19,034 nucleotides of DNA, from the NCBI GenBank assembly GCA_046262515.1, contig JBHEMP010000167.1, positions 1-19,034 on the forward strand, read 5' to 3'. Below the pieces are notes generated by a model. The model was not told the DNA's origin. It did not search any database and was given only the letters and a program-made list of their open reading frames with translations. Of this stretch, positions 1 to 6,678 are shown in pieces; within the stretch, counting starts at the first letter, position 1; every line of letters starts with the position of its first letter. Source of the stretch: JAXDLW01 sp046262515. Lineage in GTDB: Bacteria > Chloroflexota > Dormibacteria > DASZGP01. A program made the position numbers and the translations under genes.

Positions 1-111
1 GACCTGATTGCGCTTGCGTTCGGTCTCCCCCCATTCAAACAGGTCGTGCGGCAGACTGACGGTGACCCTCTCGGCCGACTTCGGTCCAACGGTTCTCACA
101 CTTCGGCTCAT
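1..111 (-). CDS. Ribbon-helix-helix DNA-binding protein, N-terminal part (runs off the left edge)
   Basis: The reverse strand reads ATG at 111 and stays open for 37 codons to the window edge. Residues 15-24 (ERVTVSLPHD) have the alternating pattern of the beta-strand of a ribbon-helix-helix (RHH) fold, and a charged helix begins after them (residues 25-37). This is the N-terminal layout of CopG/MazE/VapB-type antitoxins and small transcriptional repressors. Such proteins bind DNA as dimers through the paired strands and often repress their own operon. A perfect inverted repeat lies over the start codon, which fits autoregulation. The second helix, the C-terminus and any partner toxin are outside the window, so an antitoxin role is inference; a plain RHH regulator is equally possible. 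Confidence 0.6.
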   Translation of the reverse strand, partial: MSRSVRTVGPKSAERVTVSLPHDLFEWGETERKRNQV

Positions 112-124
112 ACTCTTAGTATGA
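108..124. promoter_or_regulatory. Perfect inverted repeat over the RHH start codon, candidate operator
   Basis: TCATACT, a 3-base spacer CTT, then AGTATGA: two 7-bp arms with no mismatch. The left arm contains the start codon of the leftward RHH gene. RHH dimers usually recognise short palindromic half-sites close to their own promoter, so an autoregulatory operator is the natural reading. It also lies about 160 bp upstream of the rightward kinase gene. Binding is inferred, not shown. Confidence 0.5.
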
Positions 125-282
125 TAACAGGTACCGATCCGCCGTGGCAGCAGTGCCGGCGCCGGCCCGTCAGCGTATTCTGGATTCGGTGACGACCATT
201 TCGTGATCGTTTTCATCGAACCCTACTAAGGCATGGACGCCTCGCGAAAGCGCAACTAGGCAGTTGCCCGGGACGTGGTGAA

Positions 283-2511
283 ATGAGCAAGCCAGCCTCA
301 AACCAGGGATTGACAAGGCTCAGGGAGCGCCCGCGGCTTCTTCTCCTGGAGGACAGCGTCGTCCTAGCCCGTGAAACCGTTGCGCAATTGGGGGCTCAGG
401 GCCTTGAGGTGGATTGGGAGCAGGTCGATAACGCCGACGCGTTCGCCGCCCGGCTCGATCACGGCATTGACGCCGTGATTGCCAATTACCACATCCCCGG
501 GACCGTGGTCAGGAGGGTCCTGGCGATCACGCAGGACCGCCAGCCCGAAACCCCGTTTCTGGTCATCAGCGCTGAGATCAGCCCCACCGAAGGCGTGGAC
601 CTGATGCGGCTGGGCGCTCGAGACTTTTTCAGGAAGGACCACCTCGAGGCGCTTGGGGCTGCTCTTATGCGGAGCCTGGATAGCGCTCGGGAGCAAAAGA
701 AGGCAAGCGGGGTGGAGCGCGGGTATCAAAGGCTGTTCGCGAATCTGCCCTTAGGGGTGGTGCGAATCCTGGCGGACGGCAACGTGGTTATCGTGAACCT
801 GGCAATGCTGGAGATGCTCGGCTTCCCAGATGAGGCTACATTCCGCAGGGAGGCGATCGACTTTGCGTTCGTGCCCGCGGAGGTCCGCGCCGACATGACC
901 GAAAGGCTGCTGCAGGATGGATTCCTCAAAGGCTTTGAGACCCAGGCCCTGCGGCAGGATGGAACCTTGGCGTGGGTGCGAATAGATATCAACGTAACCA
1001 AAGGCGCGGACGGCGCAGCCGCGACCTATGAAGCTGCAGTCATCGACATCGAGGACCAGAAGCGTGCGGAGGCCGACCTTCGCTGGAGTGACGACCAGCG
1101 CAGGCTACTGCTCGAGCGAGCCATCAGCGCCCACGAGGATCAGCGCCAGAGAATCGCCCAGGGTATCCACGACGATGCCGTCCAGGTTATGAGCGCCGCC
1201 AACATCCACCTGGCCGTGCTGGGGCGAAAGGTCAGCGACAGCGAGCTTGGCGCAGAGGTGGACGAGCTCATCGATGCCGTCGGCGAGTCAACGGAAAGGC
1301 TGCGGGACCTGATCTTCGAACTGCGGCCGCCGGCCCTGGACCGCAGCGGGCTTGTTGCCGCACTGCAGGATCAGATGGAGGTCCTCTGGGGACAGATCGA
1401 TGGCATCGGGTTCGAACTGATCGACCATCTCTCCCACGAGCCTCCCAACGGCCATGGACTGCTGATATATCGGATCGCCCAAGAGGCTTTTGCCAACATC
1501 CGCAAGCACGCCGACGCGAGTCACGTTACGGTTACCATCGAAGACCAGGATGACGGGGTGCTGATGCGGGTCCGGGACGATGGCCGTGGGTTTCAGCCGC
1601 TCGATTCCAAAGAACCCGCGCCCGGCCACATTGGGCTGGCATCCATGACCGAACGCGCCAGCCTGGTCGGTGGCTGGTGCACCGTGGAGAGCTCCCCAGG
1701 TGCTGGGACGACAATGGCGCTTTGGGTCCCCGTTCTCGATGAGCCTGTCCTGGCTGACCACTCGCTGACGCCCCGGGATATCTCAGTCGATGACCATGCC
1801 GACGGTCGGCCCTCTCGACACCGGGGTGCTGGGAAAAGAGTGGACGTGCTCATCGTCGAGGACCATCCGGTGGTTGCCCAAGCGCTGGGTCGGCTGTTCG
1901 ATGACTTCCCTGACATCAAGGTGGTAGGCATCGCGGGCACGGCTTCGGAGGCCGCCCACCTAGCCTCCGAACTCCGACCCACCGTCGTGATCATGGACTC
2001 GCACCTCCCCGGAGGATCGGGCGCGGAGGCGGCGACGAGGATTCGCACCAGCGAGCCCGCGACCGCGATTCTCTTCTACAGCGGAGACAACAGCGACTCG
2101 GCGATCAGCGACGCCGTCAACGCTGGCGCCGCGGCGTATCTGAGCAAGGGCAGTCGTCCCGAGAAGCTCATCGAGGCGGTTCGCCAGGTCGCTGCAGGCG
2201 AAATGCTGATCCCGGCGGCGCTGCTCTCGCGGCTGATCAACTCCAAGCGCGCCGCCGCCCTTTCTACGTCGGAGACGGCGGCCATGAAAGCGGGGTTCAC
2301 GGCGCGGGAGCTGGAGGTGCTCGGGATCATGGGTGAGGGACTCGATAACGAGGCCATTGCCGAGCGACTGTGTATAAGTCTCAACACCGCGCGCTGGCAC
2401 ATCCGCAACATCCTCGACAAGCTGCATGCGCACAGCAAGCTCGAAGGTGTCGTGATTGGAGCCCGCCTCGGCCTGCTCACCCCCGAGACGCCGCGGCCGG
2501 GTAAGAAGTAG
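283..2511 (+). CDS. One-piece two-component protein: pseudo-receiver, PAS, NarL-type histidine kinase, response regulator with LuxR-type HTH
   Basis: 742 residues with no membrane segment. Domains in order: receiver fold about 17-130, with acidic E23/D24 and Lys118, but Asn68 (VIANYHIPG) where the phospho-acceptor Asp should be; PAS about 145-262; HisKA_3 dimerisation helix with the phospho-acceptor His296 in QRIAQGIHDD; HATPase with N-box Asn405 and the DDGRG box at 432-436; a roughly 35-residue linker; a second receiver about 520-635 with E526/D527, Asp572 (IMDSHLPG), Ser600 and Lys622; and a LuxR/NarL-type helix-turn-helix about 671-735 starting FTARELEVL. Kinase and DNA-binding regulator of a NarX/NarL-type pair are thus one polypeptide. 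His296 would be expected to phosphorylate Asp572 and so control DNA binding. The first receiver probably acts as an unphosphorylated input or docking domain. The start follows a weak GTGGTG ribosome site. Its target genes cannot be read from the sequence; the adjacent EAL gene is a reasonable guess. Confidence 0.9.
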   Translation: MSKPASNQGLTRLRERPRLLLLEDSVVLARETVAQLGAQGLEVDWEQVDNADAFAARLDHGIDAVIANYHIPGTVVRRVLAITQDRQPETPFLVISAEISPTEGVDLMRLGARDFFRKDHLEALGAALMRSLDSAREQKKASGVERGYQRLFANLPLGVVRILADGNVVIVNLAMLEMLGFPDEATFRREAIDFAFVPAEVRADMTERLLQDGFLKGFETQALRQDGTLAWVRIDINVTKGADGAAATYEAAVIDIEDQKRAEADLRWSDDQRRLLLERAISAHEDQRQRIAQGIHDDAVQVMSAANIHLAVLGRKVSDSELGAEVDELIDAVGESTERLRDLIFELRPPALDRSGLVAALQDQMEVLWGQIDGIGFELIDHLSHEPPNGHGLLIYRIAQEAFANIRKHADASHVTVTIEDQDDGVLMRVRDDGRGFQPLDSKEPAPGHIGLASMTERASLVGGWCTVESSPGAGTTMALWVPVLDEPVLADHSLTPRDISVDDHADGRPSRHRGAGKRVDVLIVEDHPVVAQALGRLFDDFPDIKVVGIAGTASEAAHLASELRPTVVIMDSHLPGGSGAEAATRIRTSEPATAILFYSGDNSDSAISDAVNAGAAAYLSKGSRPEKLIEAVRQVAAGEMLIPAALLSRLINSKRAAALSTSETAAMKAGFTARELEVLGIMGEGLDNEAIAERLCISLNTARWHIRNILDKLHAHSKLEGVVIGARLGLLTPETPRPGKK

Positions 2512-2584
2512 TCCAATTCCGATAATCCCGTCTGTAGGGATGGCGGAGTCGGGAGAACTCCTCGCCAGCATGGGAAGAGCTGAT

Positions 2585-2601
2585 CGCGGACTCCTTCCGC
2601 G
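2585..2601 (+). promoter_or_regulatory. Small hairpin just upstream of the EAL gene ribosome site
   Basis: CGCGGA, loop CTCCT, TCCGCG form a perfect 6-bp stem ending 7 bases before the GGGGGAG ribosome site (2609-2615) of the EAL gene. No T-tract follows, so it is not a standard terminator. It could affect translation initiation or be incidental in GC-rich DNA. Confidence 0.2.
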
Positions 2602-2619
2602 GCGAGCCGGGGGAGTGAA

Positions 2620-4944
2620 ATGCTGATTGCGAACAACAAGCGAATCCGGGTGAATAGCGGTGTCGACCCACTTAAGAAAGCCGGTGACCAGCACGGGGCG
2701 GAGCATACCGGCAAGGCCACCCACACGGTGGTTCTCGCAGGAATACTGATGCTCACCCTCTTCGCGTGGACGGCCGGGGTGGCGCATTGGCTGTACGGCG
2801 GCGATGCGACCTCTCTAGGACTTGCGCTGCAGTTCGGCGGCACCATTGTGGTGGTGGGCGCCTTTGGGGCGGCCATAGGTATCAGCTGGGGGCGCCAGCG
2901 CGACCGCGCCGTTCAGGCCGCCGCAACAAGCCTGGACCTCGCTGTCGCGACCGCCGCTGACGTCGAACAAGCCTCGGGCTTCATGCACGCTATCGTCGAC
3001 TCTTCCCCTATCCCAACGGTGGCCATAGATGGCCAGCGTCGGGTGACGTTTTGGAGCGCCGCCGCCGCGCGGCTGTTTGGTTGGTCATCGGCGGAAGTCA
3101 TGGGCCGCCGCCTGCCCAGGTTCAGCCGGCCGGGGAGACGTGGCTCTGCGTTCAATCGTCCGGACCTCGCAAACCTCATGAGTAGCGACGCGGTGCAGGG
3201 AGCGCGCGCGGAACAGGTCAGCAAGGATGGCCGTGGGCTGGTCGTGGAGGTCTACGGTGGTCCGCTGATCCGCGACGGCGTGGCTGACGGCTATGCGGGG
3301 CAGATCGTTGACGTCACGGACGCGGAGGCCGCACGGATCAGGCTCGAACGCCTGGCCGCAGCGGTAGACCAGACCGTCGACGGGATCGTCATCGCAGACG
3401 GCCAAGGGACGATCCTTTACGCCAACCCGGCCTACGAGAGTCAGTCAGGCTACAGTTCGGCCGACCTGGTGAGCGGGGCCCCCGCCGTCCTCGGCCGCGG
3501 GCTGCTGGGCGACGCTGCTTATGAATCGATGAGCGCTGCGGCGCTCAAAGGTGAGCCCTGGATCGGCGATGTCGAGCAGGTTCGAAAGGATGGCGCCACC
3601 TCCATCGTCCAACTCAGCCTGTCCGCCCTGCGGGATCCCGCCGGCACCGCCACCGGGTACGTTGCGGTACAGCGCGATGTCACCTACATGCGATCGATCG
3701 AGGGCGACCTGGCGCTTGAAGCAGGGGTTCGGAGCGTCCTTCAGGCCGCGCTGCACGTCATCCCGGCCGATGCCTCCCTTGAGGAAGTCGGCAAGGCTGT
3801 CTGTGACGGGCTGTGCAGCATAGGGGGCATCGACATGGCATCGGTCAACGTATTTCTTGACCCAGGCGACGCGGTCGTGCTGGCGCTGGGTGCTCCCGAC
3901 GGCTTCGGCCTGAAGCAGGGGGACCATCTTCCAAAGGCGTTTTCGGAGCGTCTCTTCGCCCGGGCCGCGGCTGGGAGTGGGGGCGAACTGTGGGCAATTG
4001 GACCGGGCGATGGGGAGGCCGGCGCTGAGCTCGATGGGGCGGGCCTCAAGGCGTTCGCGTTTGCCCCGATAGTCCTTGCGGGTCGTCTGATCGGAGGGAT
4101 TGGGATCGGCACGTGCGATCCGAACTTTGCGCCGACCCTCGTCGAACGCTTTCCGCGTTTGGTGGACTTCAGCGCTGTGCCAACCGCACTCCTGGCGGTC
4201 CGCATCGGCGAGTACTGCCGCGATGCCGCCACCCGCACCTCCATCGCGAAGGTGATCAAGGACCGGGCGTTCGGACCGGTGTTTCAGTCCATCGTAGATT
4301 TGGCCAGTGGCGCTGTCGTTGGTCACGAGGCGCTCACGCGGTTTAACAGCGGCCGCCGGCCCGACCTTGTGTTCTCCGATGCTCTGCACGTCGGCCTCGG
4401 CATCGAGCTCGAACTTGCGACGTTGGAGGCCGCCATAGTTGCTGCCCGGGACCTGCCCGCCGGGGGCTGGCTCGACATCAATGTTTCGCCCACTCTGCTG
4501 CTGCGCGCAGACCGGCTCCACCCGTGCGTCCAGCGCGCCGATCGACCCCTGGTCTTTGAGGTCACTGAGCACGAGGCCGTTGCGGACTACCCCAAGCTTC
4601 GTGAGGCGGTCAGATCCCTTGGGCCGAACGCCAGGTTGGCCGTCGATGACGCCGGCGCCGGCATCGCCAATTTCGCGCACATTGTCGAGCTGGAGGCGGA
4701 CCTAGTCAAGCTGGACATCAGCCTGGTCCGAAACGTGGATTCCAGCCCTGGGCGGCAGGCACTTGTGTTGGGACTGTGCCATTTCGCCAGGACGGGAGGT
4801 TGCCGCCTTGTTGCCGAGGGGATCGAGACGGCGGCTGAGGCTCGCACCCTTACCGAGTTTGGGGTCGAGTTCGGGCAGGGCTACTGGTTTGGCAAGCCGT
4901 GCGCAGCATCACCTCGTCTCAGGGTGTTGGCACCGGCAGCCTGA
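2620..4944 (+). CDS. Membrane PAS-PAS-GAF-EAL protein, predicted c-di-GMP phosphodiesterase
   Basis: 774 residues. Two N-terminal membrane helices (about 37-59 and 68-90) anchor it; then PAS about 120-235, PAS about 243-358, a GAF-like region about 365-530 and a C-terminal EAL domain about 540-770. Residues of active EAL phosphodiesterases are present: E570-A-L, Asn621 (DINVSP), Glu647 and Glu650 (FEVTE), Asp676/Asp677, Lys697 (LVKLDI), Glu733 (AEGIET) and Gln753 (GQGYWFGKP). The usual DDFG is DDAG here. No GGDEF domain is present, so it is expected to hydrolyse c-di-GMP to pGpG at the inner face of the membrane in response to signals sensed by PAS/GAF. The start is set by a strong GGGGGAG site 4 bases before ATG. 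It lies 108 bp downstream of the kinase/regulator fusion on the same strand and may be its target or cotranscribed with it. Activity is inferred from motifs. Confidence 0.9.
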   Translation: MLIANNKRIRVNSGVDPLKKAGDQHGAEHTGKATHTVVLAGILMLTLFAWTAGVAHWLYGGDATSLGLALQFGGTIVVVGAFGAAIGISWGRQRDRAVQAAATSLDLAVATAADVEQASGFMHAIVDSSPIPTVAIDGQRRVTFWSAAAARLFGWSSAEVMGRRLPRFSRPGRRGSAFNRPDLANLMSSDAVQGARAEQVSKDGRGLVVEVYGGPLIRDGVADGYAGQIVDVTDAEAARIRLERLAAAVDQTVDGIVIADGQGTILYANPAYESQSGYSSADLVSGAPAVLGRGLLGDAAYESMSAAALKGEPWIGDVEQVRKDGATSIVQLSLSALRDPAGTATGYVAVQRDVTYMRSIEGDLALEAGVRSVLQAALHVIPADASLEEVGKAVCDGLCSIGGIDMASVNVFLDPGDAVVLALGAPDGFGLKQGDHLPKAFSERLFARAAAGSGGELWAIGPGDGEAGAELDGAGLKAFAFAPIVLAGRLIGGIGIGTCDPNFAPTLVERFPRLVDFSAVPTALLAVRIGEYCRDAATRTSIAKVIKDRAFGPVFQSIVDLASGAVVGHEALTRFNSGRRPDLVFSDALHVGLGIELELATLEAAIVAARDLPAGGWLDINVSPTLLLRADRLHPCVQRADRPLVFEVTEHEAVADYPKLREAVRSLGPNARLAVDDAGAGIANFAHIVELEADLVKLDISLVRNVDSSPGRQALVLGLCHFARTGGCRLVAEGIETAAEARTLTEFGVEFGQGYWFGKPCAASPRLRVLAPAA

Positions 4945-4960
4945 GAGCCATGCGCGTCAT

Positions 4961-5005
4961 CTGGAGGGTTGGTAACCTCCTCCAGTTCGTGCGGTAGTAC
5001 GCACG
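4961..5005 (+). terminator. Two tandem hairpins after the EAL gene, candidate terminator
   Basis: Sixteen bases after the EAL stop codon, CTGGAGG (4961-4967) pairs with CCTCCAG (4979-4985), with an inner GTT/AAC pairing around a GGT loop. Two bases later CGTGCG (4988-4993) pairs with CGCACG (5000-5005). No T-run follows, so a factor-dependent terminator or RNA 3' end is more likely than a classical intrinsic one. A third short hairpin, GCCCGG-GAT-CCGGGC, lies at 5087-5101. Confidence 0.4.
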
Positions 5006-5238
5006 GATGCCACGGCTGGCGCTATCACAGTTAAGGCGAGAAACAACACTTTGTATCGCGATTCATAAGAATTGTCAGCAATCGGCGCCCGGGATCCGGG
5101 CACCGTCCCGGGCCAGCGTCGCCTCCGCCCGCAGGTCGAGGCGGAACCCGGCGGAGGAGAACGCGACCTCCTCTCCCGGTCCATTTTCGTCCTACGCCTT
5201 TACCATGCAGGTTTGTAATGGCAGCGGTATCCTAGGCT

Positions 5239-5571
5239 TTGACCTCTGTGCCTGACCAGCAAAAAGGACCGCTTGGCGACACCGATCACCGGATGCGCGG
5301 GGAACCCTCGACGCCGACCAGCGCTCAGGAGGCCCAGCATTGGCTCCGGCTCTACCGCGGGATCGTCACGTTTGAGGAGTCCGTCCTGGGGACGATGCGC
5401 GAGATGCAGCGCTCGCTTCCCGACCAACTACGTGACGAGGCGGAGCAGTCCAATATCCGACCCATGGAAGAACTGATTTCGGGATACCGGGAGCGGGTCA
5501 CCGAGCTTGAGCAGTCGCTCATCAGCCTGATCCCGGACGAGGAAGCGCCCGGACCGTCACCGAACGGCTGA
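5239..5571 (+). CDS. Small protein with an uncharacterised helical domain (copy A)
   Basis: I do not recognise this as a named family. The frame allows 110 residues from TTG at 5239; GTG at 5248 and ATG at 5293 (residue 19) are alternative starts and none has a clear ribosome site. The conserved part is residues 29-97: an amphipathic segment with EAQHWLRLY, a highly charged middle, and a second segment ending in YRERVTELEQ. It looks all-helical and may form a helical hairpin or coiled coil. There is no signal peptide, membrane helix or catalytic-looking cluster. The same pattern recurs in the next gene (5609-5929), aligning without gaps over this stretch, and in the N-terminal half of the winged-helix regulator at 9331-9909. 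Copy A is the most divergent of the three. A 37-bp gap to copy B suggests one transcript. Role unknown; protein-protein interaction is a guess. Confidence 0.65.
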   Translation: MTSVPDQQKGPLGDTDHRMRGEPSTPTSAQEAQHWLRLYRGIVTFEESVLGTMREMQRSLPDQLRDEAEQSNIRPMEELISGYRERVTELEQSLISLIPDEEAPGPSPNG

Positions 5572-5608
5572 TGCCAATGCCACTAACAGCACTCCCCGGG
5601 TCGCCGGC

Positions 5609-5929
5609 ATGAGCGGGGAGCGGACTCCCGAGGAGGCCGCGCGGTGGGCCGCGGACCCCTCGCGCTTAATGAGCGACGAGGACCCCCAGACGCTGAGGCT
5701 GAGCGACGCTATTCACTGGATGCACGTCTACGAGGAGCTGCTCAGCGTCAAGGACGACCTGATTGCCACAGCGATGTCCCGTCTGACGGAACTTGACCCG
5801 CAGGCCTCAGAGGAGATCCGGGGGAGCGACATGGTTCTGCTCAGAGCGGAGCGGGAGCGCTTTACTCGCAGGCTTGATTTCTGGAAACAGCGCCACCGCG
5901 AACTCGAGGATCGACCAGAGCAGACCTGA
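5609..5929 (+). CDS. Small protein with an uncharacterised helical domain (copy B)
   Basis: 106 residues, no recognised family. Residues 31-99 carry the domain: LSDAIHWMHVYEELL, then a polar stretch, then a charged helix with F85, R88 and W92 before HREL. By hand alignment it matches residues 26-93 of the regulator at 9331-9909: 8 of 15 identical in the first block and 8 of 25 in the last, with the DA-x2-W-x2-VY core in the same register. It also aligns without gaps to copy A. The protein is acidic at the N-terminus, strongly charged, and lacks any signal or membrane segment, so it is probably cytoplasmic. ATG at 5609 is used here; ATG at 5669 (residue 21) would also keep the whole domain. 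Reading frame and codon use look genuine. Confidence 0.75.
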   Translation: MSGERTPEEAARWAADPSRLMSDEDPQTLRLSDAIHWMHVYEELLSVKDDLIATAMSRLTELDPQASEEIRGSDMVLLRAERERFTRRLDFWKQRHRELEDRPEQT

Positions 5930-5989
5930 TCGCCAGCATATTACGGTATATTGGCACTGTACTAGGCGATCTCCACGAGGTGAACATAG

Positions 5990-6157
5990 ATGCCAGGAAA
6001 GAGCCCGGGGCCCTCGATCAAGAACCCCCAGCAGTACGAGGGATTGCGTAAGGACGGCATGCCCAAGGCCCGCGCGGCTGCCATTAGCAATGCCAATGCC
6101 AAAAACGGGAACGCCTCCTCACGCAAGGGCGGCAAGAACAGCCACAAGGGCAAGTAG
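5990..6157 (+). CDS. 55-residue basic Gly/Lys-rich protein, SIKNPxxYExLRxxGM type
   Basis: A short frame preceded by a good ribosome site, GAGGTGA at 5977-5983, 6 bases before ATG. The product begins MPGKSPGPSIKNPQQYEGLR, followed by KDGMPKARAAAISNA and an Arg/Lys/Gly tail (SSRKGGKNSHKGK). This matches a widespread class of small actinobacterial-type proteins whose conserved core is a SIKN/D-x-x-x-YE-x-L-R-x-x-G-M/S-K-E-R-A-A-x-I-A-N segment followed by a KGG-like basic tail; I believe these are filed as a DUF, but I am not sure of the number. Function is unknown. The basic, low-complexity tail could bind nucleic acid or be disordered. It is 60 bp downstream of copy B and may have its own promoter. 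Confidence 0.7.
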   Translation: MPGKSPGPSIKNPQQYEGLRKDGMPKARAAAISNANAKNGNASSRKGGKNSHKGK

Positions 6158-6678
6158 GCCAAGCGAGCCTCGCGAGGACTAGGTATCGCGGCGCGTCCAA
6201 GCTCGGCACGCGTAGCGAACTGGTAAAAATGCTCGGTGATGGGTCTGGGCATGACTGGAGCCCAGCCGCCGTCACCGCTTGAGCTCGTAGTCGCCGTCCT
6301 CGATGTACACAACGTCCCCATGGCCTAAGCGACCTTCCCGCCGCGATGGGCTCCGGCTGGAAGCGCAAACGCCCTGCGCTAGGGGCCTCCGAGAACATCC
6401 TCACCATACGCACGGCGGCAGGTAGGGCCTGCCTTCTGGAGGAGGGTCCGAGTTGCTTCTCATATCCGACGGCGAGGCGCTGCCTAGGCTGACAAATTGA
6501 CCGCGCGCTGCCAAGCGTTCATGGCCGGGCCTGGCCAATGTTGTCATCAAAGCGTGCCAGGTCTGAAACAACGCCGGGCTCAACCCGAGCGTTTACCAAT
6601 CCTGAACAGGGTCTTTACATAGCCGTATCCAAGATGACCTGACACCGCAATCTGCGGGACATCGATGGAGGCGGATCC
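6158..6678. other. 521-bp intergenic stretch with no convincing gene
   Basis: No frame on either strand has a start, ribosome site and family resemblance together. On the reverse strand a 38-codon stretch open from about 6388 ends at TGA 6272 with a protein-like tail (GHGDVVYIEDGDYELKR), but it has no start codon and may be a relic. The stretch should also contain the promoter of the protease gene, whose ribosome site GGAGG is at 6667-6671; I could not identify convincing -35/-10 boxes. Confidence 0.5.

Noticed and set aside
3445..4680. Long reverse-strand open frame inside the EAL gene
   Set aside because: Antisense to a clear PAS-GAF-EAL protein; no domain resemblance. Long antisense frames are common in high-GC DNA.
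6272..6388. Reverse-strand fragment ending GHGDVVYIEDGDYELKR
   Set aside because: Protein-like tail, but no start codon of any kind in the open stretch and no ribosome site; at most a relic.
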